Source of the DNA: a bacterium
GTDB lineage: Bacteria; Zhuqueibacterota; QNDG01; DTFT01
Length of the DNA stretch: 48,060 nt
Direction: 5' to 3'
NCBI GenBank assembly: GCA_030372965.1
Contig: JAUCQC010000273.1
Coordinates: forward strand, 1 to 48,060
Below are positions 36,020 through 44,219 of this stretch, piece after piece. How positions within the stretch are numbered: position 1 is the first letter of the stretch; each line of letters begins with the position of its first letter. Made by a program: the position numbers and the translations under genes. The notes below the pieces were generated by a model that was not told the DNA's origin, did no database searches, and worked only from the letters and a program-made list of their open reading frames with translations.

Positions 36020-36615
36020 AGAACAAAATCGGAATCGCCATCCTGGCGGCCCTCGCGCTGGCCGTGACCGCCGCGTTCGGCCAGGCCAAAACCGAGAAAA
36101 AAATCGTCAAGCGCATCGTGACCGAAAGAAAGGCGCATGCCCAGACGGGTCCGTGCGTCTCCGGTCTCACGGACGAACAGCGGAAGAAGGCGGACGCCCT
36201 GGAGCTGGAAATGGAAAAAGCCGTGCTTCCGGTGCGGGCCAGGATCGAGGTGCTGGACGCTGAACTCAGACAGCTGATGCTGGCCGACAAGCCGGACGGC
36301 GCCGCGGTGGAGCGCAAGATCGAGGAGATCGGCGGATTGAAAACGCAGATCGAGAAGAAACGCGCGATGCATCAGATCGCGGTGCGCGGCCTGCTGACTC
36401 CGGAGCAGAGGGTCGATTTCGACCGGAAGACGCTGGGCAGGCGGCACGGCATGGGTCCCGGGCCGATGGGACCGGAAGGGCGTGATTTTCTCATGCATCG
36501 CGGCGGAGAAGGGCCCCTGAAACAGTTACGCTTGCAGAGGCATTTCCCGGGTTGTCAGGAAGGCCCCTGCGGAGAGCCTGAAGAGGAAGTGGAAGTGGAG
36601 ATCGAGACGAAGTAG
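36016..36615 (+). CDS. Spy/CpxP-like periplasmic protein
   Basis: A 199-residue secreted protein with a signal peptide (AFGQA near residue 22) and a helical Spy/CpxP-like domain: SGLTDEQRKKADALELEMEK at about 47-66, a central IEEIGGLKTQIEKKRA helix, and LLTPEQRVDFDRK near 128-140. In this family the LTxxQ motif is repeated twice, as here. The C-terminus is Gly, His and Met rich, with two cysteines and an acidic end. ATG 36016 overlaps the preceding stop (ATGA). It is the last gene of the stress operon and a likely chaperone or metal binder. Confidence 0.8.
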   Translation: MKNKIGIAILAALALAVTAAFGQAKTEKKIVKRIVTERKAHAQTGPCVSGLTDEQRKKADALELEMEKAVLPVRARIEVLDAELRQLMLADKPDGAAVERKIEEIGGLKTQIEKKRAMHQIAVRGLLTPEQRVDFDRKTLGRRHGMGPGPMGPEGRDFLMHRGGEGPLKQLRLQRHFPGCQEGPCGEPEEEVEVEIETK

Positions 36616-36641
36616 CCGGCAGGTTTCTTATACATTGCATG

Positions 36642-36679
36642 AACCCTCCGGGAGGTCGGGAACCTCCCGGAGGGTTTTC
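36642..36679. terminator. Terminator hairpin between the stress operon and the fucosidase gene
   Basis: AACCCTCCGGGAGGT (36642-36656) and its perfect complement (36662-36676) form a 15-base-pair stem with a five-base loop. On the plus strand a run of four T follows. It separates the convergent Spy-like and GH95 genes and may end both transcripts. Confidence 0.75.
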
Positions 36680-36701
36680 ATTTGCCCGCGCCGCGACCTC
36701 T

Positions 36702-39104
36702 TCAGTTCGCGGAGAGAACCACCGTCTTTCCCCCGGCAGCCTGGAATTCCACGAGATCGTCGGTCAGGGAGCGGACCGGCACGGGTTTCGACTGGCAGGC
36801 GGCGCTGAGCCGGACGGACGACCGCAGCCGGCACACAACCGGACGGTCCGCAGTGACCGCCGCGGCGGTCAGTTTCCCGTCCCGCCAGGAAAGATCCACC
36901 TTGTATCCGCCCCTGGCCCGGAGGCCTTTCACGTCTCCGTCCGGCCAGGCTTTCGGAAGCGCCGGCAGGAGGTGGAGCTCGCCGTTCTGGGACTGCAGGA
37001 GCATTTCCATGATGCCGGCCGCCGCCCCCAGGTTGCCGTCGATCTGGAAAACGGATCCGGACCCCAGGGGGTGCAGATCGAACAGGTTGGGCGCCGTGTG
37101 CGTTCTCAGCATCTCCCGGAGACCGGCGAGGGCAGAATCGCCCTGCTCCAGCCGCGCCCACAGGTTGACGGACCAGGCGCGGCTCCACCCCGTGCTCCCG
37201 GACCCGTTGGCCATGCGGAAATCCAGGCTGGCGGCCGCTGCGGCCGCGGTTTCCGGCGTTCCGCGAAGCGTGATGAGGTTCGATGGATACAGGCCGTACA
37301 GATGGGAAAAATGCCGGTGTCCCGGCTCCGGTTCCCCGTAATCCTCCAGCCATTCCTGCAGCCGGCCCCGGCTCCCGGTCTGAAAACGGGGCATGAAGCT
37401 TGTCAGAACCTGGAGGTCCGACGCGAATCCCTCGTCTTTGCCGAGAAGCTCAGCCGCGGCCCGTGTGTTCCTGAACAGTTCGGTCAGTATGGCGATGTCC
37501 ATGGTCGGCCCCATGCACACCGCGGCCTGGCCGCCGTCCGGAAGGCGATAGGTGTTTTCCGGCGAGAGGGAGGGCCCGGTGACGAGACGTCCGTTGCCGT
37601 CCTCGGTCAGGTAATCGACGAAAAATTCGCACGCCTCGGCCATGGCCGGATACGCCCTTTTTTCGAGGAAATCCCTGTCCCCGCCGTAGAGCCACCGGTC
37701 CCAGAGGTGCCGGCACAGCCAGGCCGCGCCCATGGGCCAGAGCCCCCATTGCGCGCCGTCCGCGGGAGACGTGAAGCCCCACGCGTCCGTCAGGTGATGC
37801 GCGACAAATCCCCCGCAGCCGTAATGAATCCGCGCGGTCTCGCGTCCCGGCGGCCTGAGGGACTCGATGAAATCGAGAAGAGGTTCGCCGCATTCGGCCA
37901 GGTTCGCGGCCTCGGCGGGCCAGTAATTCATCTGCAGGTTGATGTTCATGTGGTAGTCGGAATTCCATGGCGGATCCATGCGGTCGTTCCACTTGCCCTG
38001 CAGGTTGAGCGGAAGCGACCCGGGCCGGGAGCCGGAAATCATCAGATAGCGGCCGAATTGAAAGAACAGGGCGAACAGACCGTTGTCCGCGGCTCCGGAT
38101 CGCGCGGCGCTGAGACGCTCGTCCGTGGCCGGATCCCCCTCCGAGGCCGGTCGTCCGATGTTCAGGGTCACGCGGCCGAAGAGCCCGCCGAAATCCGCGG
38201 CATGCTCGGAGAGAAGCCGGCTGAATTTTTTCCGGCCCGCGGCCGCGAGACGCTTCGCGCACGCGTCCCCGGGATTGCCGCCCCTGTAATCCGTCGCGGC
38301 CGCGAACAGGAGCACGACCGAATCCGCGTCCCGGATCTCGATTCGGCTTCCCGCTGTCCGGATCGCGCCGCCTGAGGGAATGGCCCGCACTAGACCCGCG
38401 AAACGCAGGCCCGTTCCGCCGTCCAGGCGGCCCTCCATGACCAGGCGGTCCGGTCCGGACGGCCGGACGGCCGCGTCCGCGGGCCTGGAGAGGGATACGG
38501 AACAGGAGACGCTCGCGGGACGGTCGGCGGACAATCGGACCGCGATGATGTTCCGCGGCGCGCTCGCGAAAATTTCGCGCAGGTGAAGCACGCCGTTCCG
38601 GCGGTACCGGATCCGCACCAGGGCCGAATCCAGCAGCAATTCCCTGCGGTAGTCCGTCACCGGCCCCTGATCCGGAAAATCGATCCACAGGTCCCCGAGG
38701 GTCTGGTACGGCCTGACCGTCCGCGGGTCGCCCATCAGGAAACGGTCCGCGAGTTCCTGGGCTTCGACGGCTTTTCCTTCGAGCAGAAGGCGGCGGACCT
38801 CCTCCAGCCGGGGAAGGGCTTCCGGGTTGTCGGCGCGCCGCGGCCCCCCCGACCAGAGCGTTTCCTCGTTCAGCTGAACGCGCTCCCTGTCCGTCCCGCC
38901 GAAAACCATGGCCGCGAGGCGTCCGTTTCCGATGGGCAGCGCCGCGTTCCATTCCGCCGCGGGCGCAGGGTACCAGAGGCGGTCCCGGACCGAACCTGCC
39001 GTCGGGTATGCGGCCACGAGCAGCAGAAGAGAGAGCCCGGCGAGACTCCGCCGGGTCAGTCGGCTCCGGCTTTTTGACCGATGCAACGGCCGTCTTTCGA
39101 TCAT
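36702..39104 (-). CDS. GH95 family alpha-L-fucosidase
   Basis: An 800-residue secreted glycoside hydrolase. GH95 enzymes invert alpha-1,2-linked L-fucose (some act on L-galactose). The N-terminal part has a signal peptide and the family start [21 protein letters not shown] and [13 protein letters not shown]. The catalytic (alpha/alpha) barrel shows [34 protein letters not shown] and QIDGNLG (Asp about 689), which I take as the conserved Asn, Glu and Asp of the family. ATG 39104 has AGGAG eight bases upstream. It lies 11 bases after the beta-helix gene and is the end of an operon of four. Confidence 0.92.
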   Translation of the reverse strand: MIERRPLHRSKSRSRLTRRSLAGLSLLLLVAAYPTAGSVRDRLWYPAPAAEWNAALPIGNGRLAAMVFGGTDRERVQLNEETLWSGGPRRADNPEALPRLEEVRRLLLEGKAVEAQELADRFLMGDPRTVRPYQTLGDLWIDFPDQGPVTDYRRELLLDSALVRIRYRRNGVLHLREIFASAPRNIIAVRLSADRPASVSCSVSLSRPADAAVRPSGPDRLVMEGRLDGGTGLRFAGLVRAIPSGGAIRTAGSRIEIRDADSVVLLFAAATDYRGGNPGDACAKRLAAAGRKKFSRLLSEHAADFGGLFGRVTLNIGRPASEGDPATDERLSAARSGAADNGLFALFFQFGRYLMISGSRPGSLPLNLQGKWNDRMDPPWNSDYHMNINLQMNYWPAEAANLAECGEPLLDFIESLRPPGRETARIHYGCGGFVAHHLTDAWGFTSPADGAQWGLWPMGAAWLCRHLWDRWLYGGDRDFLEKRAYPAMAEACEFFVDYLTEDGNGRLVTGPSLSPENTYRLPDGGQAAVCMGPTMDIAILTELFRNTRAAAELLGKDEGFASDLQVLTSFMPRFQTGSRGRLQEWLEDYGEPEPGHRHFSHLYGLYPSNLITLRGTPETAAAAAASLDFRMANGSGSTGWSRAWSVNLWARLEQGDSALAGLREMLRTHTAPNLFDLHPLGSGSVFQIDGNLGAAAGIMEMLLQSQNGELHLLPALPKAWPDGDVKGLRARGGYKVDLSWRDGKLTAAAVTADRPVVCRLRSSVRLSAACQSKPVPVRSLTDDLVEFQAAGGKTVVLSAN

Positions 39105-39115
39105 GGGGCGATCTC

Positions 39116-40828
39116 CTATTTCTGGTGCGTCCATTTGAACGATTCGGACCGGCCCCCGGCCGCGAGTCGTCCCAGATAGACGCCGCTGGGAAGGCCGCCT
39201 GCGGACACGTCGAGAATATGGACGCCCGCGACCTTCCTGCCGAAGGTAATTGTGCGAACACGGCGGCCCCCGGCGTCAAAGAGTTCCAGTGCGGGTTCGC
39301 AGGGTACGGAAAGGATCACCGGAACGCGGAAGGATCCGTTCGAGGGATTCGGATAAGGGAAAACCGTCCCGGCGGAGGATGGACGCGAAGGGGCGCGGCG
39401 GACTGCCGCGGCCCATGCCGACTCGTAGCAGCCCATGTCGAAGCCGCCTCCCTGGGGCCGGAATCCGTCATCCAGATCCGCCGCAATCGAAACGATCATC
39501 CCCGCGTTGATCGCGGGGCTTCCCTCCTGAAGCCGGTAGTCCCCGGATGTCCCCCACGCCGGCCGGACAAAGAGAGGGTCTCCGGTCCGGTTGCCGGGCC
39601 CCACAAGACCGTTCTGAATGTCCGACGATGTGTAGCTTTGGCCGCGGGCCTCGATTTGGACATCCCCTCCGCCGCGGTCGAACAGGTTGTATTCGCAGGT
39701 CAACCGCACCGAATCGCCGAAGAATACGGATCCATACGCCCCGGAGAATATCGAGTTGCGAACGGTGACCGCGACAGGCTGAAGCGGCGTATCGTACTGC
39801 ACGTGCATGGAATAGGATCGGCGGCCGGGATTGTCGGCCACGGTGCAATGAACGATTTCGAATCCCCCTGCCGAACGGTGAGCGCTTTCGATCACGATGT
39901 TCGCCCAGGGCGATGAAGGATCGCCGTCCCCGGTTCCGGCGATGAGCGTGTTCTCGATGCGGCTCCCGCCCGCCCAGAGTTTGACGCCGTTCGCGAAATT
40001 GTTTTCGACACGGCACTGCCGGACGGCCGTGTTCGCCGCTTTGCTGTCCAGGCCGTCACCCCGGTTGTGTTCGGCGAGTGTGCGAATGATTTCCACCGGG
40101 CCGTCCGACGGCTCGATGCCGAAACCGTCCGGACGGTCATAGGGATTGTCCGGATTGTCCATGATGCCCCGGTAATAGCGGCCGGAATACGACAGGGAGC
40201 AGCCGCTTATCCTCACGTGCCGCAATCCTCCGGCCTCACCCTCAGGACCGCCGATGCCGCCGAATCCGCAATGAGAGAAATCACAGTTCTCCACGGTTAG
40301 CGAATCCACATCCCGGATGTTGAGGCCCATTCCGTCCAGGTGGTGGACATTGAGCCCCGACAGTATGACGTTTCGCAGGGGCCGGTCCGTTCCGTTGAGG
40401 CCGTCCCTGAAGAAGGCGCCTCCGCTGCTCGTGATTTCAAGGGATTCGAGACGGAGATAGCTGGAGAGAAAAACCGCGCAGAGCAGGTCGTTCCGTCCGG
40501 CCAGCACGGGCCGGTCCGGAGACTGCCCCCGGATCGTGATCCAGGCGCCGGGACGTCCGTCCTGAGGCGCCAGGATATCCGCGTCGAATTCGGAGAGCAC
40601 GTAAGTTCCGGCCAGAAGAATGAGGGTGTCCCCGGGGGACAGCAGCCGGGAGGCCGCGCCCGGGGAGCGGAAGGGCCGGTCGCGCGTCCCCGAACCCATG
40701 TCCGATCCTTCGGGCGAACAATAAACGGTTCCGGCGAATGCGTTGCCGGACTCCCATGCCGCGAGCAGGGCTAGAATGACGGCCGGGACGGCACGGAACG
40801 ACCGGCGGGATTTCGCGTGGGTCCGCAT
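39116..40828 (-). CDS. Secreted right-handed beta-helix protein with T9SS/FlgD-like C-terminal domain
   Basis: A 570-residue secreted protein. After the signal peptide comes [21 protein letters not shown], then many parallel beta-helix turns with NG/ND motifs ([28 protein letters not shown]), and GSPAINAG with DMGCYES at about 470-485, the end of many pectate-lyase-like proteins. The last ~80 residues ([15 protein letters not shown], then [11 protein letters not shown] and PSGVYLGRL) are a type IX secretion/FlgD-like sorting domain. Polysaccharide binding or lyase activity is possible; catalytic residues were not identified. ATG 40828 has GGAGG about 8 bases upstream. Confidence 0.82.
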   Translation of the reverse strand: MRTHAKSRRSFRAVPAVILALLAAWESGNAFAGTVYCSPEGSDMGSGTRDRPFRSPGAASRLLSPGDTLILLAGTYVLSEFDADILAPQDGRPGAWITIRGQSPDRPVLAGRNDLLCAVFLSSYLRLESLEITSSGGAFFRDGLNGTDRPLRNVILSGLNVHHLDGMGLNIRDVDSLTVENCDFSHCGFGGIGGPEGEAGGLRHVRISGCSLSYSGRYYRGIMDNPDNPYDRPDGFGIEPSDGPVEIIRTLAEHNRGDGLDSKAANTAVRQCRVENNFANGVKLWAGGSRIENTLIAGTGDGDPSSPWANIVIESAHRSAGGFEIVHCTVADNPGRRSYSMHVQYDTPLQPVAVTVRNSIFSGAYGSVFFGDSVRLTCEYNLFDRGGGDVQIEARGQSYTSSDIQNGLVGPGNRTGDPLFVRPAWGTSGDYRLQEGSPAINAGMIVSIAADLDDGFRPQGGGFDMGCYESAWAAAVRRAPSRPSSAGTVFPYPNPSNGSFRVPVILSVPCEPALELFDAGGRRVRTITFGRKVAGVHILDVSAGGLPSGVYLGRLAAGGRSESFKWTHQK

Positions 40829-40863
40829 GATGCGCCCTCCTTCACCCGGAGAATGACGCGGTT

Positions 40864-41964
40864 TCACCCGTCCAGCAGGCGGATGATTTCATCCGTCCGG
40901 TTGAAACGCGGCAGCATCCGATTGCCCCGCTGCAGGCGTTCCGCTTCGGATACAGCTTCCCGCAGGTCGAAATCCTTCTGCGGAACGCAATGGAAGAATC
41001 CGGATCGGGCCGCGTGACGGCCCAGGTATTCCTGCTCGGTCTGGCCGGGCGTCGGGACGAGGACGGCGGCCTTGCCCAGGGCGGCGAGCTCCATGAGCGT
41101 GGAATAGCCGGAGCGGCACACGACGAGCCGAGCGCGCCGCATCAGGGGAATGAGCGCGGCGCGTTTCAGGTGGGGATGGATGACCGTGTCCCCGGTGTTT
41201 TCCTGAAAGCCGGTCGCTTCTGCTTCGGGTTTCCCGAGCACGACGACCTTACGCCCTTTCACCTCGCCGATCCGTTCGAGCACGATTCGCTCGAACACCG
41301 TGCGCTGGGGTTCGGGCCCGGAGATCAGGAACAGAAAGTCCGGCCCCTCCGCTCCCGGGCTCCGGACCGGCCTTCCCGTTCCGAGACTGGTCAGGGGACC
41401 GATGTAATGGATTTTCGGGTGGCCGGCCAGGCGGCAGGCGTGAGAAAGATCGCCTGAGAGGTTCGGCGACCCTGCGTCGTCCGGCACCCAGACGCTCCGA
41501 TACCGCTGAAAGCAGAACCGGTTGAAGATTTCACTGACCGCGGCCGCGCGCTTCAGTCCGGCCGGCACCTGAAAACGGAGCTGATGGGTCATGAAATGCG
41601 ACGGCACGCGGGTGGAATAACACCCGTACCGGTTGTCCGACACCACGGCGTCGGGCTTGAACCGGTCGACCAAAGTCTCGACCGCGGCCTGCTCCTGCCG
41701 CAGGCGGCGGAAAATCCCCGGAACCTGGAGCAGGAGACCCGGCACGAGCCCGGTGCGGGTGCGGCTGTAGCGGATATTGTAGTCCGGAAGGTCCACGAAG
41801 CGGCAGTCGGGAAATTCGCCGCGGAGCAGGGCCAGGGACCGGTCCGTGGACGCGATGATCACGCGGTCGCCCCTGTCCAGCAGCGCCCGGATCACGGGTA
41901 TGCTCCGGGTGGCGTGGCCCAAACCCCAGTTCAGCACGCAATAGAGCACGGTTTTTTGTTTCAT
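40864..41964 (-). CDS. MurG/MJ1255-like glycosyltransferase
   Basis: A 366-residue GT-B type enzyme. The N-terminal domain has the NWGLGHATRSIPVIRALLDRG loop that begins this group (MJ1255/VC2487-like proteins) and the C-terminal domain has CRSGYSTLMELAALGKAAVLVP with the typical PGQTEQEYLG sugar-nucleotide site. It probably adds a sugar to a lipid or surface acceptor; the substrate is not predictable. Start ATG 41964 lies 27 bases after the EamA stop, so the two are likely co-transcribed. Confidence 0.82.
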   Translation of the reverse strand: MKQKTVLYCVLNWGLGHATRSIPVIRALLDRGDRVIIASTDRSLALLRGEFPDCRFVDLPDYNIRYSRTRTGLVPGLLLQVPGIFRRLRQEQAAVETLVDRFKPDAVVSDNRYGCYSTRVPSHFMTHQLRFQVPAGLKRAAAVSEIFNRFCFQRYRSVWVPDDAGSPNLSGDLSHACRLAGHPKIHYIGPLTSLGTGRPVRSPGAEGPDFLFLISGPEPQRTVFERIVLERIGEVKGRKVVVLGKPEAEATGFQENTGDTVIHPHLKRAALIPLMRRARLVVCRSGYSTLMELAALGKAAVLVPTPGQTEQEYLGRHAARSGFFHCVPQKDFDLREAVSEAERLQRGNRMLPRFNRTDEIIRLLDG

Positions 41965-41991
41965 GCGATTTCCGTCCGACGGGGCGTCCGC

Positions 41992-42864
41992 TCAGCCCGA
42001 CTGGGCGAGCGTCACGCCTCCAATGACGAGGAGGGTTCCCGCGATCAGGGAGACGGTCACGGGTTCGCGCAGGATCAGGACGCCGAGCGCCACCGCGCTG
42101 ATCGGCACCCCGTTGATGTACTGGCTCGCGCGGACGACGCCGAGTTTTTGGACGCCCTGGTAGTACCAGACGAAACCGAGCACCGTACCCAGAAGGCCGA
42201 GGTAGAGGAGGCCGATCCAGGCCCCGGGCGTCACAGACGCCAGGCGCGCGGGAAGACGCTCCCCGCACGCGGGGATCAGGAGCAGGACGTCGCCGACCAG
42301 CGTGGCCCAGAAAACCGCCTTCAGCGGCGGGACGTGATGCAGTACGGATTTTCCGATCAGCGAGTAGGCCACCCACGCGGCCACGCAGCCGAGGATGAAG
42401 CCCTCGCCGGCGCCCAGGCCTCCGCTCAGGATCGAGGACGGGTTCCCCCTCGAGATGACGACGAGCGCGCCGGATACGGAGAGCAGAATGCCCGCGATTT
42501 TGCGGGCCGTGAGGCGTTCCCAGCCGAAGCAGGATGCGAGCAGGGCGGTGAAGACCGGATTCGAGGCGACGATGGCCGAAGCGCGGCCCGCTTCGACCTG
42601 CTTCAGGCCGCCGAAGAAGAAAATGTTGTACAGAAAGATGCCCGTCAGGCCCAGGCCCAGAAGCGGCAGGACCTGCGGGCGGGGAATCCGGAACAGCGAT
42701 TTTCCGAAACGCCGGAGGCCGACGACCAGGAGCGCGGCGTTCGCGATGAGGAAGCGCAGGAAGGCCGCGGAGAAAGGGCCCATGTCCGCGACCACGCGCC
42801 GCGCGGCGATGAATGTCCCGCCCCAGAACACGGCGGTGAGGATGAGCTTGAGGGTGAGGATCAT
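41992..42864 (-). CDS. EamA/DMT family transporter
   Basis: A 290-residue protein with ten membrane segments in two EamA halves (WGGTFIAARRVVADMGPFSAAFLRFLIA in the first and SVTPGAWIGLLYLGLLGTV in the second, bases 42780-42830 and 42180-42240). Members export metabolites such as amino acids or act as lipid-linked sugar transporters. The start at ATG 42864 begins the first helix; a TTG at 42882 is an alternative. It appears to be the first gene of a four-gene operon with the glycosyltransferase, beta-helix and GH95 genes. Confidence 0.88.
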   Translation of the reverse strand: MILTLKLILTAVFWGGTFIAARRVVADMGPFSAAFLRFLIANAALLVVGLRRFGKSLFRIPRPQVLPLLGLGLTGIFLYNIFFFGGLKQVEAGRASAIVASNPVFTALLASCFGWERLTARKIAGILLSVSGALVVISRGNPSSILSGGLGAGEGFILGCVAAWVAYSLIGKSVLHHVPPLKAVFWATLVGDVLLLIPACGERLPARLASVTPGAWIGLLYLGLLGTVLGFVWYYQGVQKLGVVRASQYINGVPISAVALGVLILREPVTVSLIAGTLLVIGGVTLAQSG

Positions 42865-42961
42865 TGGGAGCGCATTGTCCAATATTTCCCTTGGGATGAG
42901 ATATGGATTCGGGTGAAACCGTGATCCTGGAATTGACCCTTCAGGGTTTCAATCCGCGAAA

Positions 42962-42991
42962 GTTCCCGGTTTCGATCCCCAATCCGGGAAC
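42962..42991. terminator. Weak candidate hairpin after the histidine kinase gene
   Basis: GTTCCCGG and CCGGGAAC form an eight-base-pair stem with a 14-base loop in the 179-base gap between the kinase and EamA genes. No clear T run follows on the minus strand, so termination is uncertain. Confidence 0.3.
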
Positions 42992-43043
42992 GGTCAAGGG
43001 AGACGGGAAGCGGGATAAAGCCGGAAAAGGATCCGGTTTTGGT

Positions 43044-44219
43044 TCACAGCTCGATCCGCATCACGGTGCCCTTGTCCGGCGCGCTTTCCTTGACGAAGAG
43101 CCGGCCGCCGTGGTATTCCTCAACAATGCGCCGGGCGAGGGTCAGCCCGAGCCCCCATCCGCGTTTCTTGGTCGAGAACCCGGGCTTGAACACGCGTCCG
43201 CGGTCGGCCTTGTCTATGCCCCGGCCGTTGTCCCCGATCTCCACGAACACGCGTCCGCGGTCCGAGACACCCGACCGGACGGAAATGATGCCGTGGTCCT
43301 TGTTCATCGCGTCCAGAGCGTTCTTGAGAATGTTCTCCACGGCCCACTGGAACAGGTCCGCGTTCAGGGGCACCGCGGGCGTTTCGCCGAGGCTCTCCTC
43401 GATGACGACGGGCCGGCCCAGCTGGGGCGCGCGGCGGCGGATGTATTCGACGGTCTCCCGGAGCGGCCCGGCGAGATCCGCCTTCTTCAGATCCGGTTTC
43501 GAGCCGATCTGGGAGAAACGCTGGGTGACCTGGCGCAGCCGCTTCACGTCGCGTTCCATCTCGTCCGCGAGCGAAACGGACGGGGAAGGCCGGCCCGAGC
43601 GCATCACCTCGATCCAGCCCATCAGGGACGAGAGCGGCGTGCCGAGCTGGTGGGCCGTCTCCTTGGCCATGCCCACCCAGATGGAGCGCTGTTCGCTCCG
43701 CTTGATGTGGGCGTATCCGAAGAAACCGATCAGGATGAAGAGGCCGATGAATCCGGCCTCCGCGTACGGGAGCCAGCGGAGCTGTTGGATGAGGCGCGAG
43801 TCGCCGTAGAACAGGAAGGCGAGGGTGCGGTTCCCGTACTTCACGGGAATGGGGTCGATCTCACGGTCGAGGCGCAGGACCATGCGCCGCACTTTCTCCA
43901 GCGCGGCCCGCGAGGTGTCGCTCTGCGAGACAGCCAGGCCCTTCCAGCCCGTGGGCTGCAGCAGCGTGTCGGTCTGGATGAGCGGAAAGTTGGTGCGGCT
44001 GATGATCTGGTCGAACAGAAAGGTGAGGTCGCCCGGGGAGTCGGTCTCCGCGACGCGCGCGTACATGCCCGCGTAGAACATGACGAGAGACCGGGATTCC
44101 TCGCGGAGCTGCTGCACCACGTGCTGGGTGTAGAGGTGCAGGGAGAGCCCCGCGGCCACCGCGGCCGCGAACAGGACGCCGCGGACGCCGCCGAACAGGC
44201 GGGAGAGCCACCGTCTCAT
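43044..44219 (-). CDS. Sensor histidine kinase without a nearby response regulator
   Basis: A 391-residue inner-membrane kinase. There are membrane segments at about 11-30 and 152-172 and a ~120-residue periplasmic domain between them, possibly a sensor. The dimerisation domain has H190 in AKETAHQLGTPLSSLMGW, the form of a non-canonical HisKA family. The ATPase domain has the N box (ENILKNALDAMN), G1 (DNGRGID) and G2 (GWGLGLTLARRIV). The ATG overlaps the preceding YfhO stop (ATGA), so the two proteins are made together. There is no response regulator in the window, so it is an orphan. Confidence 0.92.
   Translation of the reverse strand: MRRWLSRLFGGVRGVLFAAAVAAGLSLHLYTQHVVQQLREESRSLVMFYAGMYARVAETDSPGDLTFLFDQIISRTNFPLIQTDTLLQPTGWKGLAVSQSDTSRAALEKVRRMVLRLDREIDPIPVKYGNRTLAFLFYGDSRLIQQLRWLPYAEAGFIGLFILIGFFGYAHIKRSEQRSIWVGMAKETAHQLGTPLSSLMGWIEVMRSGRPSPSVSLADEMERDVKRLRQVTQRFSQIGSKPDLKKADLAGPLRETVEYIRRRAPQLGRPVVIEESLGETPAVPLNADLFQWAVENILKNALDAMNKDHGIISVRSGVSDRGRVFVEIGDNGRGIDKADRGRVFKPGFSTKKRGWGLGLTLARRIVEEYHGGRLFVKESAPDKGTVMRIEL

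Noticed and set aside
37450-39279. A 609-codon minus-strand frame overlapping the GH95 gene in another phase
   Set aside because: It is the same DNA as the fucosidase read out of frame, and is Arg, Gly and Pro rich, a typical high-GC artefact.
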